A DNA stretch of 64,000 nt from Silene latifolia (Eukaryota; Streptophyta; Magnoliopsida; Caryophyllales; Caryophyllaceae), in the NCBI RefSeq assembly GCF_048544455.1, contig NC_133538.1:45112969-45176968 (forward strand), written 5' to 3'. A program made the translations under genes and the position numbers. Shown here one piece after another: positions 1 to 10,442 of the stretch. The notes below the pieces were generated by a model. It did not search any database. It was not told the origin of the DNA and worked only from the letters and a program-made list of their open reading frames with translations. Numbering within the stretch: the stretch's first letter is position 1; each line of letters starts with the position of its first letter.

Positions 1-1015
1 TCTTTGTTGTAGACGCAGTTGAGTTTCCCACCTTTGAAGATGAGCTTCTAGGCGAGTTCGAACTGCTCGCCACTTGAGCTTGGCTCCCCTGTGAGCGAAA
101 CGGACTGTTCCCAACCAAAATCGAACTTGCTTGTGGCTTCCTTCCGTTGAACCCAATTTGAGGCGCAACCGTATTCTCCGTTGGTGTCACCTCTCGAGGT
201 ACCTCTCGCTCCCCGTGGAAATCGAGAAGACGCTCCGCAGCCGATATGGCTGAAGACAGAGTCTTGGGGTTCTGTCTCATTACCTCTTGTTGAGCCCACC
301 TCTTCAATCCATTGACGAACTCGAAGGTCCTGTCCGTCTCGGTCATTTCCGTAATCTCGAGCATGCACGCTGAGAATTCTCTCACATAATCCCGGATTGA
401 TTTGGTGTGCTTTACTTCCTTCAGCTTCCTCCGAGCGACAAACTCGATGTTCTCGGGGTAGAAGTGGTCCTTCAAAACCCTCTTGAAGTCGGTCCACGAT
501 GTTAGCGTGATCGTGCCCGCTTCGATCTCCTTGTACCTAGCCCGCCACCACATCTTGGCATCGTCCACCAAGTACATACTTGTTGTGTCGACTTTCCCTT
601 CTTCGTCGAGCCCACTTACTTGGAAGTATTGCTCCATATCGAAGACGAAATTATCTACCGCTTTCGAATCTCTCGCCCCATCGTAGGTACGAGGTGGAGG
701 TGCCTTCACCTTATGGCTCCTCACAAATTTTCCGTCATTGGCCACCGCTTTCACGAGCGTGGCGCAAGTGTTCTCTAACATCTCGACCTTTCGGTGGAGA
801 TGGTTAATCTCTTCCTCCCGATCATCGGGGATCGCATCACTGATCGGTTGGATGCGGGTGTTCATCCCGTCCACCTTCGTCTCGAGTTCACAAACCGTCT
901 TCTGCAACTCCTCGAGGCTCGCGGCCATCCGCATAAAAACACCTTTGAGTTTGGGAAGCTTGACGTCGATTGATTCCTCTAAGGCATCCACTCGATCCTC
1001 AATTGTTTCGCTCAT
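1..1015 (-). CDS. Ty3/gypsy gag polyprotein, partial (runs off left edge)
   Basis: The minus strand is open from an ATG at 1015 to the window edge (338 codons, no stop). The N-terminal third is acidic and coiled-coil-like (begins MSETIEDRVDALEES). A retrotransposon-gag domain follows at about residues 110-230, with the landmarks FDMEQYF, DDAKMWWRAR, LKDHFYPEN and YVREFSACML. After about residue 260 the sequence is Ser/Gln-rich linker; the expected CCHC knuckle would lie beyond the edge. Gag proteins form the capsid-like particle that packages retrotransposon RNA. The start is supported by a primer-binding site and LTR just upstream (1066-1621). No frameshift or stop is visible, so this is the best preserved TE ORF here and may belong to a young copy. 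The lineage within Ty3/gypsy is not resolved. Confidence 0.88.
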   Translation of the reverse strand, partial: MSETIEDRVDALEESIDVKLPKLKGVFMRMAASLEELQKTVCELETKVDGMNTRIQPISDAIPDDREEEINHLHRKVEMLENTCATLVKAVANDGKFVRSHKVKAPPPRTYDGARDSKAVDNFVFDMEQYFQVSGLDEEGKVDTTSMYLVDDAKMWWRARYKEIEAGTITLTSWTDFKRVLKDHFYPENIEFVARRKLKEVKHTKSIRDYVREFSACMLEITEMTETDRTFEFVNGLKRWAQQEVMRQNPKTLSSAISAAERLLDFHGEREVPREVTPTENTVAPQIGFNGRKPQASSILVGNSPFRSQGSQAQVASSSNSPRSSSSKVGNSTASTTK

Positions 1016-1065
1016 TTTCTCGATCTCGATAAACAAATGCGGCGTGCATAAACCAGTCCGAAGAC

Positions 1066-1080
1066 CGGGCTCTGATACCA
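1066..1080 (-). promoter_or_regulatory. Primer-binding site (initiator tRNA-Met type)
   Basis: On the minus strand the sequence reads TGGTATCAGAGCCCG, the classical plant LTR-retrotransposon primer-binding site complementary to the 3' end of initiator methionine tRNA. It lies two to three bases inside the LTR and 51 bp upstream of the gag ATG, where minus-strand DNA synthesis would start. Confidence 0.9.
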
Positions 1081-1082
1081 AA

Positions 1083-1621
1083 TTTCACGGTCCGGTACTT
1101 TTGCCGGATCGTGGCGCGCACCCTTGCCCGGCTCAAGGCAAGATGCAAGCGACAAGGATCTTCGTACTAGTGAAGGATCGCTCACTAGCACGATACTCGG
1201 GTCTCGGCAACACTCGACGGGATTGCAACGAGAGCCTCTAGCACTAGTGTTTGTCAAGCACTAGGCATTCGTAATCGGTCTCGGGTGTGTGAGTCGGGAT
1301 CCTAGTGTCGATCCCACAAACACGACTTGTTAGAAAAGTGAAGGCAAAGAGTCGTTCACAACAAAGCAACAACAAGCAACACGAAGGCACAAGATAGGAA
1401 GCAAATTTTCATTCACCAGTACTCCCTAAAGAGGGAAATTTGATATTTACATCTGGTAGCAGGAAACATTGAAAGTGTAGAATAGCGATATACCTATTTA
1501 TGGAAAGAAAAGCTATGTTAACTATGCTAAATTAGGAAAGTATTTACTAAAAATATACAAGGGAAATGAAATTACATATGCATAAATAAATCTAAGGGTT
1601 CGAAGTGTGCGGATCGTCACA
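1083..1621 (-). repeat. 5' LTR of the Ty3/gypsy element
   Basis: On the minus strand the LTR begins at TGTGACGATCCG (about 1621) and ends just before the primer-binding site at ...CCGTGAAA (about 1083). The last bases are probably a mutated CA end, so the inner boundary is uncertain by a few bases. A TATA-like ATAAATA lies at 1495-1501 on the minus strand. About 539 bp, ordinary for a chromovirus-size LTR. The partner LTR is outside the window, so the call rests on PBS adjacency and the TG start. Confidence 0.72.
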
Positions 1622-1862
1622 CAATTCATGGCCTAACATGTAGAAGTCATGAATGTTTGAAGTCTTATACCCCAAGACATAACAATCACCTTTGTTCATT
1701 TTTCCTAGACGGGTTTTTCGCGAAATTATTGATGATTAACTGAAAATTAAGGTTTTGTTTTTAATATTATCAGTAGAAATATGGCTTTTATAGGACATCT
1801 ACAATACTTCCGGAGAAATGCAGGAAGTCTTCCATAATAATAACACAAGTACAAGAAACAAG

Positions 1863-3171
1863 GAGTAAACATCACTAAAAGGACCTAAACTATCACTAAA
1901 TATAGCTATAAGGACCTCAATTTACATTGCGTGGCTTTAAGGACCTCAATTCATTATTTTTACCAAAATACCCTTGTGTATACACATGTACTTAGTTTGT
2001 AGTGTTCATAGGTAGATTTTAGTCTGAACGCACAAATTTCGTGTTGGATTATTTCCGGGTCAATAATTAAGCGGATTGGGTTATTTTAGGTCAGCTCATT
2101 TTTCAACTCGCTTTTGCTCGAGTTGGGTCATTTTGTACCTTCTTGTTTTTTAAATACAAACCAATTTTTTTCTATTCCTTTACTTCCGTTAAATTCAGGG
2201 GTTAATTCGCCGTTCATTTTAATTAAACTCAAATTTTTGTGTTGTAAAAAATTAAAGGGAGCTAACAAATGTGCTGCAATTGAATCTGTTGGAGAATATG
2301 AAGTTTTCAACTTTTTCATTTGTTTTTTGAAGTCTCAACTATTCAATAATTTACAAATTCAACTATGAAAAATAAATGATTAAAAAAATCATTAAAATAA
2401 TGTGACTTCAATTTAATGTGACTTTAAATTAGCTACTTTGGATCATTTAAATCGGGTTACTTTCGGGTTAGGTGGTTTCGGGTTGGGTGATTTCGAGTCA
2501 GGTGGCTTTCGGTCGGGTCAGATACGGGTCTAGGAAAACTCGGGTTAAGTTTGGATCAGGTCGGGTTAATTCAGGTTTTAGGTTGTATTTGGGTTCTACA
2601 GCTCGGGTCTTGGGTCAGCTTTTTCAGTCGGATCATTTGGAACGGGTTGATTTGCCCGGTTACGTAGAACCCAGGTTTGACCAAATGGAGTTAACAAAGT
2701 TGTCTACTTACAATCCAATTAAATGATCATGTATTTGAACCAAATCGAGTTAACAAAGTGTCATTACTATCATAGGTACGAAAAAATAAGCTCGCCTTTT
2801 TTATGTCTTGAAATAATCTTATAATAAATTAGTGTAAAACGATCTTATACAGCTTTTGTATAAAATAATAGCGCCACTTTTTTAGGACTCGTGATAATAT
2901 TTTGGTAATTTAGTTTGAAAATAATCAGCATGTATTTATTTACGTAAATTTACAAGTTATTTCTTCAATTTGTTATTTAATCTGATAAATCTGTCTGATC
3001 CGACTAAAATCTACCTACTAACTAACGTTACAAAATAAGTACATGTCTATGCACAAGGGTATTATGGTCAAAATAATGATTTGAGGTCCTTAAAACCACA
3101 CAATAAAAGATGAGGTCCTTATAGCTAGCTACATTTTATGATAGTTGAGGTCCTTCTAGTGATGTTTACTC
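1863..3171. mobile_element. Non-autonomous Mutator-like element with 10-bp TSD
   Basis: Both ends carry long terminal inverted repeats of about 165 bp; the left end begins GAGTAAACATCACTA and the right end is its reverse complement. The unit is flanked by a perfect 10-bp direct repeat AAGAAACAAG (1853-1862 and 3172-3181), the target-site size of Mutator-like elements. The 1309-bp element has no transposase. Its interior (about 2400-2720) is a simple-sequence-like stretch of degenerate CGGGT words. TIR divergence of roughly 10% by eye suggests an old insertion. Confidence 0.88.
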
Positions 3172-3330
3172 AAGAAACAAGTGAAAGAAGTAGAGAAGGA
3201 ATATTGCTTATTATAAAAAGTTAATGGTATGTCCACCTATACGGCTACTGAACGCGTTCATATCAACTTGGTTGTAACAAATTCGCGCAACATAATGCAT
3301 GGACCAAATAATCGTTCGGCACTATTCATC

Positions 3331-3443
3331 TTAAGCTTAAGACGGGTCAATTATATGTTATTTGTGTTATATACACAAGTGGTATAATACTTGACCCGCC
3401 TTAAACTTAAGACGGATAATAGAGTCTTAAATGAGAATTTGTG
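3331..3443. repeat. Short fold-back MITE ending TGAGAATTTGTG
   Basis: Inverted words GACGGGTCAA ... TTGACCCGCC and TTAAGACGG flank a short loop. The right end is the TGAGAATTTGTG terminus shared with elements at 7366-7553, 10736-10878 and about 15107-15165. No clear target duplication could be assigned to this copy, so its left boundary is approximate. Confidence 0.5.
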
Positions 3444-3948
3444 ACCATGGTTGAGTTTAAGGGTCACTGTTTAGCTTGCAACGTCTTTTGAGTTTTTAAA
3501 AGGCGTTAAACTAGACATTCAATGCTTATTGTTCTACTCATCCAAGGTCCCTTCAAACACTATAGTTTCACATTGTTTTATTTGCAAGGATATTGACTCT
3601 ATGCTTCGCATCATATCGCAAATAAGATTGTTGTTATACGTGTGTTGAACACCTCATTTGATAATTCCTTATGTTTTATTGGGAAAAAAAACTTGTCCGG
3701 TTATTTGTTATTCTTTTATTTTGGCATAAAGACCAACAAAAGAGGAGGAGGGTCAATTATTAAATGACAAGTGGACCAAATTGAGTGTGTAGTATCAAAT
3801 TACTCATCAAATGCAATCCTACAATAGAAAGGACAACAATTGACTGAGACACCCCAAAATGAAAAAGGACAAGAAATGACCGGGACGGTCGGACGGAGGG
3901 AGCATTTCAAAGGCAACTAATGATTCAATATCAAGTTATCGACGTAAC
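3444..3948. other. Intergenic spacer, nothing recognised
   Basis: About 500 bp of AT-rich sequence between two small transposons. No convincing coding potential, RNA gene or repeat terminus was seen. The last eight bases (3941-3948) are the left target duplication of the next element. Confidence 0.5.
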
Positions 3949-4477
3949 TAGGGGTGTTTATTGGTTCGGGACCGGACTGGACCGGACCAAACTCTTTGGA
4001 CCGAAGACCAAATAAGGGTTAAGAGGTGGACCGAGGACCGGACCATATTAATATTGGTCCGGTCCGATCTGGACCATAAAAACACGTGGACCAGACCGGA
4101 CCGGACCAAATATTGTTGTCATTGACATGTTTTACCATATAAAACTAGAACTCGAGAAGTTCGTAACGATCAAAATAAGCAACATTATTTTCTTACTAAA
4201 TTTAACTACATAATTACACATCTAATATAATACATGTAAACAAAGTAGAAAATAAAATCAATAATATTGCAATCTTAAAAATTCTTTTCTTATATAACTT
4301 CGATCCATGATCCGGTTCGCGGTCCATTCGGTTTGGTCCAGGACCGGACCGAAGACCAAAGTAGAGTAAATAAGTGGACCGTAGACCGGACCAAATAAAA
4401 TTCGGTCCGGTCTGGTCCGGACCAAATGGTCCGGTTCAGTCTGGTCTTTGGTCCGGACCACTGAGTGAACAGCCCTA
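3949..4477. mobile_element. hAT-like MITE rich in GGTCCGGACC words
   Basis: The ends read TAGGGGTGTTTA on the left and, in reverse complement, TAGGGCTGTTCA on the right, the hAT-type terminal repeat. Flanking 8-mers GACGTAAC (3941-3948) and GCCATAAC (4478-4485) match at six of eight positions, fitting a decayed 8-bp target duplication. The body is dominated by sense and antisense GGACCGGACC words, so the transcript would fold on itself. 529 bp, no transposase. Confidence 0.75.
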
Positions 4478-4589
4478 GCCATAACACGCCGATTAGAGAA
4501 CAAAAACTTCATATCAGAACACTGAATGGATTTAATACCAAAACTAATAGGGAAATACGACGATGTATTTGAGTGCATTATAAGTCAGG

Positions 4590-4625
<36 letters not shown>
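4590..4625. repeat. Poly(A) tract, 36 A
   Basis: An uninterrupted run of A residues. No flanking LINE or SINE body is visible, and the length is assembly-sensitive. Confidence 0.9.
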
Positions 4626-4628
<3 letters not shown>

Positions 4629-5047
4629 ATACGCCCACAAAAGAGTCAAAAGGGCATTGATTGCCATGGTTGGAGGTCTATTCTCTTGCTAATCAACTCG
4701 ATGAGCACCCCAAAGACGCAACTAGCACGGTTGGAGGTGGTGTTACGGCAAAAGTCGACTAACTCGACTTGCATATGAATAATTGAATACCATGCCAAAA
4801 GCAAGTAAACTAAATGGAATAAAAGGAGCAATACATGAATGGTGAGAAACAAACGGCTCATGAATTAAGGGAAAATGAAATATACCAGCTACATCTAATG
4901 CCAATGGAGAATAGAATACATTGTGAAGCTCAATACTAACATACATATACAAAAAAGGTGATTCGTGCCTGCATCATAACAGAAATCAACAAGAGCAATT
5001 GGTTCATGGATTTCCGTTCATTACAGAGTACTACAGCTACAACCATG
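4626..5047 (-). other. Downstream/3'-UTR region of the PRAT gene
   Basis: About 420 bp directly after the stop codon at 5048 on the minus strand. It holds no ORF worth annotating and probably includes the 3' UTR and polyadenylation site of the translocase gene. A canonical AATAAA was not identified with confidence. Confidence 0.4.
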
Positions 5048-8000
5048 CTAATTCTTTGGCTTTCTCAGAGATTGACAAAAAGACGAGAAATTTTCATTAA
5101 GTTCATCAGGGATTGGTAATGCAAAGGGAAGGAGTGTACTTGAGTTGCCTTGGTGCTGTCGCAAGGAACTCACCAATGCTAATTGCTCTTGTTTCCTGTT
5201 TAATCCTTCCAGAAGAAGGTTAACAGCTCCAAAAGCAGCACAATTTTCGAGGAATCCCTGAGGGACACCCGAGTTACTAGGTCTATCTTCTGCGGAATGC
5301 GCTAAAGCTGATTGTTTTCTGTTTAAGCCTTCCATTATTAAGTTGAACGCGCCAAAAGTGGCACAGCTTTGGAGAAGGGCCTGAGGAGTACCTGCGATTA
5401 AACAGCAAAATTGTTTTACATACTTAGTAGATTACAGTTTTGAAATGAACTTGTAGAATAATCCTCAGTCAGAGTGGTATTTGAAACCCAAACTCGTAGA
5501 GCAACCAACAAGTAAAGTTGGTTAGACTAAAGTCATCACTCATCAAACAGTCTTGGTATACAGAAAATGGTAATAAATTGTGAACTGAAACTTAATTTCT
5601 AAATGTGTCTTCACAGCCTATTTTCAAATGTTGTGCCTCAACTTAAAGTTACGTAACCTCCAAACCTTGACAAGTCAGTCGATCCGGTATCACCGTCAAT
5701 ACTCCAAAGTCTACAATGAATTTTTTAAGACCGATAACAATAAAAGTAATGATGCAAAATCATGAACGTTAAAAAAGTAGAAATGTCATGATAACATAAC
5801 GGGAAAATGAAGCCGATAAATCCTGGGTAGTTGCCAATAGACGACTCTTTTTATGGCAAGGCTATGTGATAATAACAGTTACATTGACACTTCACTTGGT
5901 CATCGTGTCACATGTCTGATACGCTAAAATCAGACACACCACCAACACTTGACGACATCAAGTTGAATTTCAACGACGTCAAATAAGAGCAACAAAAAGA
6001 AAAGGCATAAAGATTTACATGTAAAAAGAAAAAAACAAAACTTTGAAGAAGAATAAAGCAGAGGGAGACATGGGGAGGCAAGGACCTGGTTAAAACAAAT
6101 AGTAAAATTACCTCTTTTTTCTTTAATGCATGAGCAAGGAGAGTCTAAATTATCGGTAATAGCATTGAACTTTTAATGCTTTATTTTTAGATCAACTATT
6201 TATCATGTAACCTTTTATTTTTCCCTAATCCATTTCTTTTATTTTATTTAATTAACGTAACTGTACATTGACGGTTCCAAAGGATGATTCATGTAAGTAG
6301 ATACTTATTTGACCTTTTTTGTGAGTAGCTAATTTTTCAACAGAGAGAGACTCTTGTCACAATGTCAAAACACGGTGTCTGCGAGTCTGAGTCACTTGGG
6401 ATAACCAGGAAGCGATTCCATGGATACCAAAATGACATCGCGAAACTTGGAGAAAATATAGCAATAGAATAAACACTCCACTATCCAGCAACTAGGTCAT
6501 TCAAAATAAGCACCAGATGACCTACAAAAGCACAGGCGAGCAAAAGGGATAAAACACATAAGAAATTTGCTAATAAACCAGCACTCGAAAAAAAAAACAA
6601 CAAAATCATAAACTACAAGGTCACATGATGGATATAAGCAATTAAGCATTGTCTTCCCATATACGAACCTGGAAAGCTTAGAGCAATGCCAGTGCAACAG
6701 CCAGCCACTCCTGCATTAATGACTTCAGACAGAAGGAAAAGTGTCATTTTTAAGTTACAGCATAATTAATGGCAGAGCGATGCAAAGGACTCCAAATTGT
6801 GAGGTTCCTTACCATCATCCTTGCCTCGTATCTTCTTCATCAAGCACATCACCAGACTATTAACCCCAGATAGAACTGCAAATGTCTGTTTGAGAAAAAA
6901 TACACCCCCACATAAATAAATAAAAAATAAAATAAACACTTGAAAATGGAGCCACGTCAATGGAATACTATAATCATACCTTGGCTGAAGCACCGGCATC
7001 TGCAAAAGATCCCTTAAATCCTTTCTTCTTGAACAATCCAGCACCTATACCATATAACAGTAGCATTGAAAGGGTTATTTCATGGGAATAATCCGAACTA
7101 TGCCTCTTCTTCTCATATTAATCCAAACTATATTTTAACTCAGAATAATTTGACTTACGCCCTCATTTTTCTTACAATGCTCCGGGTAACCGGCTACCTA
7201 TTGATCAGGTCACACTTTAGAACAAAAAATAAAAAATCATAAATCAAATTATCTCCTTTGTTCCTCACCAATTTAACTTCTTCATCAGATCACCAACCCA
7301 ATTTGACAAAAATCATAACCCATTACAATTTTAAAACCAAAAACAATTTTGGTGTATATTAAAAACAGCTAGTCTTGCTTGTGACGGGCTAATCCCGTCA
7401 CAAGCTTGTGACCTCTCACAAAAAGGGGAGAGGGGACAAGGTGGGGCACCCCCCATGTGCTTCCCACTCACCTCTCCATGGGCATTTTGTGAGAGGAAAC
7501 GGTACCCATCACAAGTTTGTGACGGATATCGCCGTCACAAATGAGAATTTGTGTATTAAAAATTACGCAAAGTCTACTTATTGATTGACCTTCATCTCTT
7601 TTTTATATAGGTTGGCAAACAAAATGATCTCACATCATGCACACAATCTGACAAATTACCAAATCAGGGAAATGAAAGACCTAGCTTTGAAAATCACAAG
7701 CCCCAAAATCAAAACCCAGAAATTCAATTCGACGAAAAATTCAATTAAACCCTAAACCACAAAAAATGTCAAGAGAAATCATAACATTGAAAGTAGGACA
7801 ATGAGGAAATCAAATAGGAATGCAATTCTGGAAACAACTTTGTCTCAAACATGGTATTAGTAAAGATAGCATTCTCGAAGCTTTCGCCACTCGGGTTTTT
7901 GAATTTTTTTTGCGAATATATGAATTTAAGTATGGTGGTGTAAATGGTTGATGAAGGGGGGAGTTGGTTGGCTGGGTTGAGATACTGGAGCGGTTGTAGA

Positions 8001-10269
8001 CGGGTGGTTGATGATGATGATTGTTGATGATGGTGACTGTTGATGATGAAGGTTGAAGGAGGAGTATGAAGGAGGTTAAAGGGAAAAAAATGAGGTAACC
8101 GGATGGGTTACTTGATTTTGTAGGTCAAAAATAACCCAAGTGCAATATGGGTGAAGGAAGGTAATAACATGGTTTATTCTCGGTTAAATTGAAGTTTGGA
8201 TTAATTTGAGAAGACGAGGTATAGCTCGGATTATTCGTATGAAATAACCCTTAATTTTTAGATAATTGTAACAATTGAAAACTAAGCAGAATCAAATGAT
8301 AGGAACCCGTTTATACCCACGAGCACAATATACAATTTTAAAGTCAAGCAGTAGACAATAGATTATAGATGAAAGTTGGAAACAATGATCGTGAAACAAA
8401 GTTACAAACTGCACTCCTGCGCGTAAATCAGATCAGAAAAGAAACAGTGTTATTCGAATGAGAAGCTAAGAAGAAAGAGTACATTATCTAATGGCTATCT
8501 TGGAAAATTAACCACTGTATGTGAGCCAATGGACACACGCAATCCACAACCTCTAACCGACTTTGACTGGACTTTTCCCACACAAAAAAAATGAACAAAA
8601 GATACAAGATATCTATTAGTGAGCAGGACCATGTTCGTTGTTTCTGGGGTAACATAGATACCACAACTCCACAAGTCCACCAATAACAAAAATTAGAGGG
8701 GAATGAGAAGAAGAAGAGCTAGCGAGATGATGGTCAGTATTCCTACACCCATCTCCAAGTGACAAATCCTTGCTTGATAGACAAGCATTAACAGTTTAGT
8801 ATACATATAGACTGACAACAAATCCTTCATCCCAAAGGAATTTGAGGCGGCACACATAAAAATTGTTACACGTAAAAGAGAAAGCAAGGTTGAAGTTGAG
8901 GATGTTAATAAAAATTAGGGAACGGACGGAAAGTGAAAAATGTGAGTAAGAAAAATAAGTAGATCACTAAAACAAAAAGAGCAAGGGCCTAAAATGGGAA
9001 AAGGGTAAGGAAAGAGGGGTAAAACAAGAGTAGAGGGGAAAAATCAAAAAGAAAAACGACACATACTCAGCATTCAGCAATAGGATTTCTACATTAATAT
9101 AGTTCAACACCACATAAATTTTCTACAATAAGTCAAAACTGCAAGCTCCACATTATTAGGAATTAGGATTTCTACATTAACCAAACATTTTGTTGATACT
9201 GTACGTCATGTTGGCCCTGACTTAAAACTATCACGAGTACTGATGAAAACACCCGGTCAATGGAGCTCACAACTTTGTAGATAGAGTCAGTGAAATTGAG
9301 CCTATCGCCATATTATTTGACCATTACCTCCCCCATATTATTTGACCATTACCTCCAATAACAGATACAGAATATGCAGAATTTGGCACCTATACTACCC
9401 AAATGTAAACAAGAAAGCACGAAGTTTCGAGCTACTCTCTTTCCACATTATGCTAAAACAATCCTCAACTAATAATTGCTGGAATAGCACTTACCATCAA
9501 TTTTTACAGCAATTTGAGCTCCTTACAAACCGAAACTAGTAAATATCCAATAACATCAATCAACTTGCAACAAGAACAACCACATTCTTGCCTCACACTA
9601 AAAAAAGCAGTACTGCTACTATCAAGAGGTTCTAAACGTCGACAAATCTCCCAAACACTGCAAAACAACTCCCATCCACTTCTAAACATCATAAAGAACC
9701 AAAATTTAAGCTTGGCACTCGAGGCAACCTCGCACAGCAACATCTCTAAATCTGAGCTCAACCAACCAGCTTGAACTTCATAATTCACCTCATCCTTAAA
9801 GCTTCTACATTTCTATTCGGCCTCGAACCCATTACAACCCTAACATAAACGAACAAAATACCAAAATCTCCCAATGCTACCATGCTTCCATTTTCACCCT
9901 CAAGATATTTCACAAATTATGCCACAATAATCAACCCAAATACGGATTACATTTCAACTTAAATCAAATTAATTATACTAAACCCTACATAACTAATCCC
10001 AAACAGTAACACCACAAATCACATTTACGATACTATGTTTAATAATTAACTACCGCAACTAAATTATCTATAAACAATAGGACAAAATGACAAGAGAGCG
10101 AACCATAGCCGAAAATTGAACCGGTGAAAGCGCCAGCAGCAGAATCTCCAGCGAATTTGAGAAGGCAGACGACAGGAGTATTGAAATTAGAATTAACAGT
10201 TAAGGAATTAGGGTTAGGGTTAGGGTTTTCGTCAGTAGTATTATCAGTAGTAATTGGGGATCCCGCCAT
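5048..10269 (-). CDS. HP20: Tim17/Tim22/Tim23 (PRAT) family translocase protein, HP20/PRAT2-like, five exons
   Basis: Five exons join in frame with canonical GT/AG borders: 10269-10104, 7044-6980, 6885-6813, 6722-6669 and 5391-5048, giving 233 residues. After a variable N-terminus rich in Asn/Pro (residues 1-30) come the PRAT landmarks: [56 protein letters not shown] and ALSFPG, ending LPIPDEL...SFC.SL. This matches the Arabidopsis At4g26670/At5g55510 group. As known for that family, PRAT proteins are four-helix membrane proteins of the mitochondrial inner membrane or chloroplast envelope involved in protein or metabolite transport. Odd feature: exon 5 contains the terminal segment twice (residues about 120-152 and 166-198), making the protein about 25 residues longer than the Arabidopsis homologues as I recall them. 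All splice sites and the frame are intact, so the gene looks functional. Confidence 0.93.
5120..5391 (-). repeat. In-frame internal duplication inside exon 5 of the PRAT gene
   Basis: Two units share the pattern G-x-PQ-x2-L-x2-CA-x-FGA-x-NL-x2-EGLNRKQ-x2-LA. Unit 1 starts at 5391 and unit 2 near 5255 on the minus strand. At nucleotide level they are clearly diverged, so this is not a recent slip. Each unit contains the hydrophobic stretch that would be the last transmembrane helix. Confidence 0.85.
7070..8252. mobile_element. TIR element in intron 1 of the PRAT gene
   Basis: The ends AAGGGTTATTTCAT (from 7070) and its inverse at 8242-8252 open into inverted repeats of about 60 bp. Beyond them an inverted GGTTACC/GGTAACC region follows. 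No target duplication is recognisable. The 1.18-kb unit has no ORF of note and carries another MITE inside (7366-7553). Long TIRs suggest a Mutator-like derivative; the class is inferred. Confidence 0.65.
7366..7553. mobile_element. Small MITE with perfect 9-bp TSD (CA...TG family)
   Basis: The 188-bp element starts CAGCTAGTCTTGC and ends TGAGAATTTGTG. It is flanked by a perfect 9-bp repeat TATTAAAAA (7357-7365, 7554-7562). Inverted TTGTGACGG/CCGTCACAA words lie just inside the ends and CTCTCACAAA/TTTGTGAGAG words further in, so it folds into a long hairpin. It is nested in a larger TIR element inside an intron. Confidence 0.8.
8253..10103 (-). other. Remainder of PRAT intron 1
   Basis: AT-rich intron sequence between the exon 1 donor (10103-10102) and the intronic TIR element. 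Short open frames occur but lack codon bias, homology or splice logic. No further transposon ends or RNA genes were recognised. Confidence 0.55.
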
Positions 10270-10442
10270 GTTGCCTGTCGTCGGTAAGGAGTAATATTGA
10301 GTCTAGATATTTGTTTTCTTTGATTTCTTTGATTTGATTGAAAAACCATGGCTTTGTGCTCCGAATGTGCCCACAAGCCCCGGCCCATTTAAAGTGGGCA
10401 ATGTAACGTTTTGACGGAACTCAAATTCATTACGCACACGTT

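Noticed and set aside
1863-3171. G-rich CGGGT repeats as telomeric or G-quadruplex arrays
   Set aside because: The words are irregular and confined within the TIRs of a Mutator-like element; similar tracts occur in other transposons of this window.
5048-10269. Gene read as a pseudogene because of scattered short ORFs
   Set aside because: All five exons join in frame with canonical splice sites and conserved family motifs, so it was annotated as intact.
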